Origin: VRUE01 sp036524775
GTDB taxonomy: Bacteria; Actinomycetota; Thermoleophilia; Solirubrobacterales; 70-9
Direction of reading: 5' to 3'
Length of the DNA: 60,528 nucleotides
Assembly (NCBI GenBank): GCA_036524775.1
Contig: DATDBO010000107.1
Span: 1 to 60,528 of the forward strand
A program made the translations under genes and the position numbers. Positions 15,063 to 22,748 of the stretch are shown here, in pieces (within the stretch, counting starts at the first letter, position 1; each line of letters begins with the position of its first letter). The notes below the pieces were generated by a model. That model had not been told where the DNA came from, made no database searches, and saw only the letters and a list, made by a program, of their open reading frames with translations.

Positions 15063-17621
15063 ATGGCGCCCAACCAGAGCAAGCCGCAACTGCCGGAGAA
15101 ACCCAGCCTCGACGGCCTCGAGGAAAAATGGGCTGAGCGCTGGCAAGCGACGGGCGCCTACCGCTTCGATCGGTCGCGCACGCGTGGCGAGATCTACTCG
15201 ATCGATACGCCGCCGCCGACCGTGAGCGGCTCGCTGCACATCGGCCACGTCTTCTCCTATACCCACACCGACCTGATCGCCCGCTTCCAGCGCATGAGGG
15301 GGCGCGAGGTCTTCTACCCGATGGGCTGGGACGACAACGGGCTGCCGACCGAGCGACGGGTGCAGAACTACTTCAACGTTCGCTGCGACCCCAATTTGCA
15401 GTACGACCCCGAGCTCGAGATCGAGCACGGCGAAGAAGGCAGGGCGCGAATGGTCTCTCGACCCAACTTCATCGAGTTGTGCCTGCGCCTGACGACCGCC
15501 GACGAGGAGGCGTTCGAAAGGCTCTGGCGCCACCTGGGCCTCTCCGTTGACTGGTCCCTGACCTACACGACGATCGGCGAGCAGGCGCGGCGCGTCTCAC
15601 AGCTCGCCTTCCTCGGCGAGTACCGGAGGGGGCTGATCGTCCACCTCGATGCGCCGACCCTGTGGGACGTCGGATTTCGCACCGCGCTGGCGCAGGCCGA
15701 GCTCGAGGACCGGGTGATGAAGGGGGCGATGCACAGGCTCCGCTTCGACGGCGGCGGCGTCGAGATCGAAACGACCCGGCCCGAGCTGCTCGCCGCCTGC
15801 GTGGCGCTGGTGGCGCACCCCGACGACGAGCGCTACAGCGGCCTGATCGGATCGAAGGTCCAAACGCCGCTGTTCGGCGTCCCGGTGGAGATACGCGCAC
15901 ACCCGCTGGCGGATCCCGAGAAGGGGACCGGGATTGCCATGGTCTGCACCTTCGGCGATCTCAACGACGTCACCTGGTGGCGCGAGCTCGCGCTTCCGGT
16001 GCGGGCGATAGTCGCCGCCGACGGTACGCTCGCACCGGTCGAGTGGGGCTCCGACGCCTTTCCCTCGGTCGACCCCGCCGCCGCCAGCTCGGCGTACTCC
16101 TCGCTCGCCGGCGAGCGGATCGAGCAGGCGCGCAAGCGAATCGTCGAGTTGCTCGCCGAGGCCGGCGCGCTGATCGGCGACCCGCAGCCGATCAAGCACG
16201 CCGTCAAGTTCTTCGAGAAGGGCGACCGGCCGATCGAGATCGTCACCAGCCGCCAGTGGTTCATCCGCACGATGGATCACCGTGAGGCGCTGAGGGCCCG
16301 GGGCGGCGAGCTGGACTGGCATCCCCCTCACATGCGGGTTCGCTTCGACGATTGGATCGACGGGCTCACCGGCAACTGGTGCATCAGCCGCCAGCGCTTT
16401 TTCGGCGTCCCCTTCCCAATTTGGTACCCGCTCGGGGACGACGGGCAGATCGAAACCGAAGCACCGATCCTGGCCTCCGCCGAGGACCTGCCGGTTGACC
16501 CGTCCACCGACATCCCGCCCGGTTACGAGCCGGGCCAGCGCGATCGGCCTGGGGGCTTCACCGCCGAGCAGGACGTGATGGACACCTGGGCCACCTCCTC
16601 GCTGACGCCACAGATAGCGGGAGGCCATGCCACCGACCCCGATCTCTTCGAGCGGATCTTCCCGATGGACCTGCGGCCGCAGGCCCACGAGATCATCCGG
16701 ACCTGGCTCTTCTCGACGGTGGTTCGAGCCCACTTCGACCACGACTCGCTTCCCTGGCGAAACGCCGCAATTTCGGGATGGATCCTCGACCCCGACCGCA
16801 AGAAGATGTCGAAGTCGAAGGGCAATGTGGTCGTGCCGATGGACCTGCTCGAAAAGCACGGCTCTGACGCCGTGCGCTACTGGGCCGCAAACGGCAGGCT
16901 CGGCGCCGACACGGCCTTCGACGAGGGACAGATGAAGGTCGGCCGCCGGCTCGCCGTCAAGCTCCTCAACGCGTCGAAGTTCGTACTTGGTGAGGATACG
17001 CTCGCGGGTGAGGTCTCCGAGCCGATCGACAGAGCCCTCCTGGCTCGGCTGGCGACGGTGATCGACAGCGCCACCGAGAAGTTTGCAGCCTACGACCACA
17101 ACGCCGCGCTGGAGCAGGTCGAGACCTTCTTCTGGTTCTTCTGCGACCAATACCTCGAGCTCGTCAAGGGTCGTCGCTACGGCTCCCGCGGCGCCACGGC
17201 CGCCGCCTCGGCGGATGCGGCACTGCGCACCGGCCTCTCCACCCTGCAGCGGATGTTCGCGCCGTTTTTGCCGTTCGTCACCGAGGAGGTCTGGTCCTGG
17301 TGGCAGCCGGGGTCGGTCCACCTCTCCCCTTGGCCAACCGCCGGCGATTGCGCGGGTGCAGACGGAGGCGAGCCGCGCGTCCTGGATCTCGGCGTCGAGG
17401 TGCTGCGAGAGATTCGCAAGGCGAAGTCCGACGCCAGCGTGGCCCTGCGCACCCCGGCCGAGACCGTCTCGGTCAGGGCTCCGGCCGGGGACCTCGCCCA
17501 CCTCCGGTTTGTCGCCGAGGACCTGCGCGAGGCCGGCGTCATCGGTGAACTCACGCTCGCCGAGAGCGACGGCGGCGGCGTCAGCGTCGACGTCGAGCTG
17601 GCCACCGCCCCGGCCGAGTAA
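15063..17621 (+). CDS. valS: Valyl-tRNA synthetase
   Basis: Charges tRNA-Val. The 852-residue class I synthetase shows HIGH as SLHIGH (residues 57-62), the editing insert, and KMSKSKGN near 580. CISRQRFFGVPFPIWYP and the C-terminal anticodon-binding domain fit ValS rather than IleS or LeuS. I chose the ATG at 15063 (MAPNQSKPQ); an open frame extends 58 codons upstream but overlaps the pseudogene and is not synthetase-like. It lies inside the dxs-tlyA insertion zone, unusual for a housekeeping gene, so a second valS elsewhere is possible. Confidence 0.93.
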   Translation: MAPNQSKPQLPEKPSLDGLEEKWAERWQATGAYRFDRSRTRGEIYSIDTPPPTVSGSLHIGHVFSYTHTDLIARFQRMRGREVFYPMGWDDNGLPTERRVQNYFNVRCDPNLQYDPELEIEHGEEGRARMVSRPNFIELCLRLTTADEEAFERLWRHLGLSVDWSLTYTTIGEQARRVSQLAFLGEYRRGLIVHLDAPTLWDVGFRTALAQAELEDRVMKGAMHRLRFDGGGVEIETTRPELLAACVALVAHPDDERYSGLIGSKVQTPLFGVPVEIRAHPLADPEKGTGIAMVCTFGDLNDVTWWRELALPVRAIVAADGTLAPVEWGSDAFPSVDPAAASSAYSSLAGERIEQARKRIVELLAEAGALIGDPQPIKHAVKFFEKGDRPIEIVTSRQWFIRTMDHREALRARGGELDWHPPHMRVRFDDWIDGLTGNWCISRQRFFGVPFPIWYPLGDDGQIETEAPILASAEDLPVDPSTDIPPGYEPGQRDRPGGFTAEQDVMDTWATSSLTPQIAGGHATDPDLFERIFPMDLRPQAHEIIRTWLFSTVVRAHFDHDSLPWRNAAISGWILDPDRKKMSKSKGNVVVPMDLLEKHGSDAVRYWAANGRLGADTAFDEGQMKVGRRLAVKLLNASKFVLGEDTLAGEVSEPIDRALLARLATVIDSATEKFAAYDHNAALEQVETFFWFFCDQYLELVKGRRYGSRGATAAASADAALRTGLSTLQRMFAPFLPFVTEEVWSWWQPGSVHLSPWPTAGDCAGADGGEPRVLDLGVEVLREIRKAKSDASVALRTPAETVSVRAPAGDLAHLRFVAEDLREAGVIGELTLAESDGGGVSVDVELATAPAE

Positions 17622-17633
17622 GCCGCCGACGGG

Positions 17634-18446
17634 CTACTCAAGCACCGCAAGCGGGTCGAAGCGGCTACCCACTCCGTCGCCGACCGTGCATGTGCCGGCG
17701 TCCGGGCGAGCGAGGAGCTGGCGCAGGTGCGCCTCCCCAGCCGCGGAAAGGCGCCCTCCGCCATCCCAAAACCCTGCCGTGCGCTGCCTGAAGGCCGAGT
17801 CGCCGAGCGCGAGCTGCCTCGAGTCGGGGGTGAGCAGGTGGATCCAGGAGGGGATCGCGAGGCGCATCGCGAGCGAAATGGAAATCCCCTCCGAGACCTC
17901 GGTGGCGTGCCACCGCCCTGCCGCGATGTGGAGGGTCTGACCGGGAAGAAAGATGACCTCCTCGCGAGGCGGCGCCAACAGATCCTCCGGGTCGCAGTAG
18001 CGACTGAGGGCCGGCATGGGGTCCGCGCCGGCGAGATGCGAGTGCAACGGGCACGACACGGCCACCCCCGGCGTCAGCTGCCATCGCTTCTCGCCGGCGA
18101 GCTGGATCTGGATCGAGTCGAACCGGTCGAAATGAAGCGGCAGGCCGCCGCCGGGCCCGGAGAGGAACAGCTTGGCCTCGCAGAGGCCGCTCGGTATTCC
18201 CACCCGTTCCCCCAGCATCCTCTCCGGCCGTCGAAGCGCCGGCAGGAGTGAGGAGACACGGTCGACTATCACCGTGCCCCCGACCGCCAGGATTGTCTCG
18301 ACGTCCGCCTGCCCGCGGACCTGCGCGGGGTCCGATTCGATCAGCGCCCGTGTGTCGGCGGCGCCCCACTCGATGCCGCCGATCGGGTCGTCGGGCAGCA
18401 TCGCCCGCAGTTCGCCGACCTCGAGCGGCAGCGCGATCGTCGTCAT
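17634..18446 (-). CDS. JmjC/cupin-type 2-oxoglutarate oxygenase
   Basis: 270 residues with a cupin fold: the iron ligands appear as LHFD (His105, Asp107) and GRWHATE (His180). This pattern belongs to JmjC-domain or RoxA-like Fe(II)/2-oxoglutarate hydroxylases that modify protein side chains. The substrate is unknown. It is the last gene of a five-gene operon and its ATG overlaps the upstream TPR gene stop by four bases. It converges on valS with 12 bp between the stops. A possible substrate is one of the small operon proteins; that is speculation. Confidence 0.78.
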   Translation of the reverse strand: MTTIALPLEVGELRAMLPDDPIGGIEWGAADTRALIESDPAQVRGQADVETILAVGGTVIVDRVSSLLPALRRPERMLGERVGIPSGLCEAKLFLSGPGGGLPLHFDRFDSIQIQLAGEKRWQLTPGVAVSCPLHSHLAGADPMPALSRYCDPEDLLAPPREEVIFLPGQTLHIAAGRWHATEVSEGISISLAMRLAIPSWIHLLTPDSRQLALGDSAFRQRTAGFWDGGGRLSAAGEAHLRQLLARPDAGTCTVGDGVGSRFDPLAVLE

Positions 18447-20914
18447 CTGAGCGCCGCCATGGCTTCCCCCGACGACTCCGAGCCGGACTCGACCCCTAGC
18501 TCGGCGGCAACCCCCTCGGCCCAGGCCTCGAGGTAGGAGTCACCGACCACCAGGCTCAGCTCGCGCAGCGCCCCCAGTGGGGATTTCCCGAGCGGGTAGG
18601 CCTCCAGGGAGCGCAGATGGCAACCGGCAGCCGCAACGGCATCGCCTTCCTGCTCGTGACAGAGCCCCGCCCGATACCAGGCGAGTTCGCGACCGGGAGG
18701 GCCGAACCGGGCCGCCCGCCGGAACGCGGCGCCAGCCGCCGCCAGATCGCCCCGCCTTTCGCGCGCCGCCCCGAGATTGATGTGCGCCTTCGCGTCGGTC
18801 GGGTCGACGTCGGCGATCAGCTCCTCAAACGAGCCGACGGCGCCGTCGAGGTCCCCGAGGTGCTCGCACACGCGCGCCCGCGTCTCCAGGACCGCGTAGA
18901 GATTCTCGAGCGCAAGCGGCTCGGACAGGTCGCATTCCCTGGCGAGCTCCTCGTAGCGCCGGGCCTCGGCGAGGAGGGCTCTGTCGTCGCCCTCCAGGAA
19001 CGGGACGAAGCTCGCGAAACGCCAGAAGCGGCTGGCCAGCAACCTCACCTCGTCCGGCTCGAAGCAGTCGCAGCTTTCGACTTCGCCCAGGACCGCGAAA
19101 CCGATGTCCCGCCATTCCCGGGCGGCTCTGACGTCTTTTGCCTTGCCGCAGGTGCCCCCGCACTGAATGCAGAGCATCAACCGGGTTCGCAACGAGCGCT
19201 CGTCCATGCCGCAGCGGCGGTAGCTGCCGATCGCGTCCTCGCGGTAGCCGGAGCGGCCGCGCTCGACATAGCGGATGAACAGGTTCGTATAGGCCAGATA
19301 GGCCTCCCCGGGGCCCCACTCCTCGACCTGCCAGGGAATCGGGGTGATGTCTAGCGCCTCCCCCCGGAAGCCCATGTACAGGAGGACGCGGGCGACATGA
19401 GCCCGCTGCACCGGCCCCAGCCCGGGGGCGGACCGCGCGGCCTCCCGGAGCGCCTGCACCCGCTCGCTGCCCTCGGCCAGGGAGCCGAGGCTCGCGCCCC
19501 AGGCGTTGACCCCGAGGGTCGGCCTCCTCGCTCCCAGGGCGCCCCAGAGCAGTCGGTCGCGAAGCGGCCCCCCCTGGGTACTCTGGAAATAGACTGGCCG
19601 GAACCACGGCTCGGGCCGGCGCTGGAGGACGTCCCATGCGTTAGCCGGCTGCCGGGCCCAGTAGGGCAGGTCTGCGCCGGGTGGATCGGCCAGCGTCCAG
19701 AAGGCCGAGAGGCGGGCGAACACCTCGCTCGCTTCGATCGCGCGGCGCCCGTCCGGATCGTCGCCGCTCACCCGTGGCAGGCGCTGGGGCGTCGACGGCA
19801 TCGGCGGCAGCGAGGGCGTCGGTGCCCCGGGCCGTGGGAGGGCCGTCGGCTCGCCAGCCGCATCGCATTCGCCCAGCCGCCGCAGGCAGTAGGGCTGCTC
19901 GATCACGCCGGTCAGCCCGCCACGGCGGAAGAACGCAGCGGCCTCGGGATATCGGCCAAGGCGAAAGAGGGCCTCGCCCGCATGCATCGCCGCCGAGGCG
20001 CAGTGGGGGTCGAGCTCGACCGCAGCGAGGGCGTGCGTGAGGGCATCGTCGAGGGCGCCGTGCTCGAGGGCGTTGAGAGCGACAAAAGTCGACAGCCGCC
20101 GCGCCGGCTCGACTCGCGTGAACTCCCGGCGCTCGGCGGCGCCGTGTCGCAGCGCCGAGACCGCCGCGGACGCCAGCTCGATTCCACCGCTCAGCTCGCC
20201 GCGGCAGATCGCGACGGTCGCCGCGTATCGCGCCACCCGCGCCTCGGCGATCGGGCGCTCCTCGCCTGCGCATTCCGCCGCGAATCCGCGCGCGAGATTG
20301 AGGTAGCGGCTCGCCGCCCGCAGATCCGCTGGCGCCGTTGCGGCGTGTCCAGCCAACCGTGCTGCAGCATCGACCAGGACAAACCGGCCGATCCCCTGGG
20401 GCGGCCGATCGACCAGCGCCTGCAGCCCCGATCGATCCCATCGATCGGGGCTGAGAGCGAGCGCGGCAATCGACTTGAGATATTTGAGCCAGGCGAGCTG
20501 ATCGGCGACCTCCGCCGCCCCTTCGGCTTCATCGGCGACACGGGTCGCGTCCCGGTAGAAGCCGAGGTAGAGCAGCAGCCTGACCAGATGGAGGCGCTCC
20601 TCGACCGGCAGCGGCTGACCGCTGAGGACCGGCACCAGTTCGAGCCAGCGCTCGTTCGCGGTGTCGAGCCGATCGGCTCGCTCCGGCTCGAGCCGCAGGC
20701 CGCCCTGGCGGAGCAGCCGCCGAGTGTCGCCGTGCAGGTACATCACCGCCCCCTGATCGTCGTAGCGCTCACACGAAAGCCAGTGGGTCACCGCCTCCGC
20801 GTTCAGGCTCGCCACCGGCGAGGGGGCCAGGTCGACCAGCGGTCGCAGCGCCAGCCGCGCGGTGGGCAGGACACACTCTGCGGCCCACAGCTCGGTTGAA
20901 CGGGGAGAACTCAT
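18443..20914 (-). CDS. Large TPR-repeat protein
   Basis: 823 residues, no signal peptide. Helical TPR-like repeats are visible in both halves: ALAAVELDPHCASAAMHAG near 290 and DVDPTDAKAHINLGAA near 710, joined by a Pro-rich linker. The middle contains a Cys cluster, LCIQCGGTCGKA. Both start and stop overlap the neighbours by four bases, so it is co-translated with the HTTM and oxygenase genes. Likely a scaffold or substrate-recruiting partner in that operon. Confidence 0.75.
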   Translation of the reverse strand: MSSPRSTELWAAECVLPTARLALRPLVDLAPSPVASLNAEAVTHWLSCERYDDQGAVMYLHGDTRRLLRQGGLRLEPERADRLDTANERWLELVPVLSGQPLPVEERLHLVRLLLYLGFYRDATRVADEAEGAAEVADQLAWLKYLKSIAALALSPDRWDRSGLQALVDRPPQGIGRFVLVDAAARLAGHAATAPADLRAASRYLNLARGFAAECAGEERPIAEARVARYAATVAICRGELSGGIELASAAVSALRHGAAERREFTRVEPARRLSTFVALNALEHGALDDALTHALAAVELDPHCASAAMHAGEALFRLGRYPEAAAFFRRGGLTGVIEQPYCLRRLGECDAAGEPTALPRPGAPTPSLPPMPSTPQRLPRVSGDDPDGRRAIEASEVFARLSAFWTLADPPGADLPYWARQPANAWDVLQRRPEPWFRPVYFQSTQGGPLRDRLLWGALGARRPTLGVNAWGASLGSLAEGSERVQALREAARSAPGLGPVQRAHVARVLLYMGFRGEALDITPIPWQVEEWGPGEAYLAYTNLFIRYVERGRSGYREDAIGSYRRCGMDERSLRTRLMLCIQCGGTCGKAKDVRAAREWRDIGFAVLGEVESCDCFEPDEVRLLASRFWRFASFVPFLEGDDRALLAEARRYEELARECDLSEPLALENLYAVLETRARVCEHLGDLDGAVGSFEELIADVDPTDAKAHINLGAARERRGDLAAAGAAFRRAARFGPPGRELAWYRAGLCHEQEGDAVAAAGCHLRSLEAYPLGKSPLGALRELSLVVGDSYLEAWAEGVAAELGVESGSESSGEAMAALR

Positions 20915-21819
20915 GCCAGCCCCAGCCCACGCAAGGCCGCGGTCACCGAACCGGGGTCGAGGAAGAGTACATATGAGCCAACCGTCGCCAGCGAGAAGTG
21001 CGCAAGCGTGATCGGGAAGAGCATCGTGATCGAGAGATGCAGGGCCACTCCGACGAGCACCAGCAACGGCGGGCCGAACAGCAGCATCAGCGGCAGCACC
21101 GCCTCCAGGCCGACGGTGAGGCGGGCAAAGGGCCGGCAGCGCCTCCTGGCCAGCGAGCGGTCGGCGGGAGCAAAGTAGGCAACCAGGCGCTTGGAGTAGA
21201 TGCCGTCGGCGAAGCGCCGCTGGGGCCCGGCGGCGGGGATGGCCCGCAGGGTCGTCTCGATCACCCGGCCGCTCATGAACTCCGGCGAGCGCCACTTATG
21301 CCTGGCTGAGAACACGTAGAGCGACGCCGTGACGCAGACCACGAGGGCCGCGGCAAGCCCGTCGCTCGTCGGGTCATACTGGGGCAGCAGCGGCTGTGAG
21401 CCAAGGAGACCCGACAGCGTGAAGGCATCGCCCAGGTCGGGCGAGAACGCCAGCGCCGCCGCGAGCAGCGCGAAGTAACACGTGTGGAACTTGAAGTAGA
21501 TCGCGCACTCGAGCAGGAACCATATGGCGAGCACCGCGGCCATCGCCTGGGGCGCGATGCCGAAGAGCAGCAGCGCCGCCGCTGCGAACTTGCCGATGTA
21601 GGCATAGCGATACACCGCTGGCGAGACCGGCAGTCCATCCGACAGCACGTGATGGGTATGCAGATAGCTGCCGTCATCCAGGTAGTGAAAATACCCGCGC
21701 CGAGTCTCGACGCCGAACTTCAGCAGGCAGGCGCTGGCGAACAGCACCCTGAACAAGCACAGCGGCACCGAGGAAACCGGATCGGAGAACTGCGAAGCCA
21801 GCGATTCAACCAACCACAC
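20911..21819 (-). CDS. HTTM-domain (vitamin K-dependent carboxylase-like) membrane protein
   Basis: About 302 residues with multiple hydrophobic segments. The N-terminal pattern (LCLFRVLFASACLL, GYFHYLDDGSYL, later LLECAIYFKFHTCYFALLAAALAF) fits the horizontally transferred TM (HTTM) family related to gamma-glutamyl carboxylase. I prefer the GTG at 21819 (VWLVESLASQF), overlapping the upstream gene by 14 bases; a longer frame begins at 21891. Bacterial HTTM proteins mostly lack known function; some may modify peptides. Confidence 0.75.
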   Translation of the reverse strand: MWLVESLASQFSDPVSSVPLCLFRVLFASACLLKFGVETRRGYFHYLDDGSYLHTHHVLSDGLPVSPAVYRYAYIGKFAAAALLLFGIAPQAMAAVLAIWFLLECAIYFKFHTCYFALLAAALAFSPDLGDAFTLSGLLGSQPLLPQYDPTSDGLAAALVVCVTASLYVFSARHKWRSPEFMSGRVIETTLRAIPAAGPQRRFADGIYSKRLVAYFAPADRSLARRRCRPFARLTVGLEAVLPLMLLFGPPLLVLVGVALHLSITMLFPITLAHFSLATVGSYVLFLDPGSVTAALRGLGLA

Positions 21820-22141
21820 GGGAATCCCGGACCATGAGCACGTCAGGCTCCTCGCCGGAGTCGAGCACGATGGTCCCAGATACCCGGGCACCGACGAACA
21901 CCCTCACATAGAAGAGAAGAAAATCGATCGTCGCCCAGTTGAACTGAATCGCCGTATGAGGAATGTAAAGCCACGGATTGAAGGGGACCAGCCGGTCCCT
22001 CTCGATCGCCTGGAGATCGAAATGGCAGCGCTCGGCGTGCACGAACATATGCCACGTCGCGAAGCCGGGACGACTCGAGAGTCCCCGCAGGGCGAGGAAG
22101 GCGACGAACGCCCCAGCCGCGATGAGCTTGACTATCTCCAA
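21806..22141 (-). CDS. Small membrane-anchored protein of the HTTM operon
   Basis: 111 residues with one N-terminal hydrophobic segment (LIAAGAFVAFLAL) and a soluble domain rich in aromatics and His (TWHMFVHAERCHF, NPWLYIPHT). I do not recognise the family. It overlaps the HTTM gene and follows the 96-residue gene by five bases, so it is probably an accessory subunit of the HTTM protein. Confidence 0.6.
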   Translation of the reverse strand: MEIVKLIAAGAFVAFLALRGLSSRPGFATWHMFVHAERCHFDLQAIERDRLVPFNPWLYIPHTAIQFNWATIDFLLFYVRVFVGARVSGTIVLDSGEEPDVLMVRDSRVVG

Positions 22142-22146
22142 CGTCG

Positions 22147-22437
22147 TCAGTCGATCATCACCGGCATCACGACATCTGCGTTATTCGTGGTGATCCGCCC
22201 GCCCTGATTAACGAAGGTCTCGAACTTGCGCCGCGCCGGCCTGATGACCAACTGCTCCTGGTCATCCAGCCCCATCACTTCGAGGCGGATGCCCGCACGT
22301 GCCGCAGAGCCGATCACGTCGGCCGCCGCAGCCTCCTTGACCTCCAGCTGCCCCTTGTCGTTCAGCTGCGCAGCGTCTTCGCCTACAAGCCGATTGATGG
22401 TGTCATCGAACTGCTCGTTGCCACCGCTGTAATCCAT
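22147..22437 (-). CDS. 96-aa acidic protein, first gene of the HTTM/JmjC operon
   Basis: 96 residues, starting MDYSGGNEQFDDTINRL with AGGGGG before the ATG. The middle is helical and Ala-rich (EVKEAAAADVIGSAARAG) and the tail is VNQGGRITTNNADVV followed by MPVMID. No family is recognised. Size, first position behind a strong promoter, an Asn/Asp-rich tail and the company of two possible modifying enzymes make it a candidate modified substrate or precursor, an inference only. Confidence 0.6.
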   Translation of the reverse strand: MDYSGGNEQFDDTINRLVGEDAAQLNDKGQLEVKEAAAADVIGSAARAGIRLEVMGLDDQEQLVIRPARRKFETFVNQGGRITTNNADVVMPVMID

Positions 22438-22467
22438 CGCGCCCCCTTGATCGTTGACGACTGGCTG

Positions 22468-22497
22468 CTTATACCACTGCCCGTCGCCCTCGGTCAA
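22468..22497 (-). promoter_or_regulatory. Housekeeping-type promoter of the HTTM operon
   Basis: On the minus strand TTGACC (22492-22497) and TATAAG (22468-22473) are separated by 18 bp and lie 30-60 bp upstream of the 96-aa gene. This is the best sigma-A-like promoter I see in the window. Confidence 0.7.
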
Positions 22498-22640
22498 GGA
22501 CGACGGAGCAATCGGTCGGAAGGGTGAACGATGATCTCCCCACCCCGCGAGCCACCTCGAGACGGGCGAGTACACCGACACGCGGGCCTCGCTGCGATCC
22601 GCCGCCATGCCGGTGAAGTCGCCGGCTGCGGGCATGGGCT

Positions 22641-22740
22641 CGCCTGCCCAACGGACCCTGCGTATCCAGAGGTACGCGCCTCTCCTCCCTGTAGTAACCC
22701 CAGAAACGCCTCGCCTCCCCGGCGGGGCGTTTTCTGTTGG
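22641..22740 (+). repeat. Dispersed repeat copy 3 (complete)
   Basis: Contains all modules: CGCCTGCCCAACGGACCC, hairpin AGAGG-TACGCG-CCTCT (22668-22683), linker CCTCCCTGTAGTAACCCC, terminator-like stem CGCCTCGCC/GGCGGGGCG (22707-22729) and TTTTCT. Bases 22641-22708 match 26554-26621 with about four differences. It lies between the TPR gene stop (22749) and the HTTM operon promoter, so on the minus strand it could also terminate TPR-gene transcription. Confidence 0.8.
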
Positions 22741-22748
22741 AAAGGCGC

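Noticed and set aside
22641..22740. Identity of the repeat with actinobacterial 6C RNA
   Set aside because: A C-rich linker is present, but I do not see the two hairpins with C6 loops that define 6C RNA; only a covariance search could settle it.
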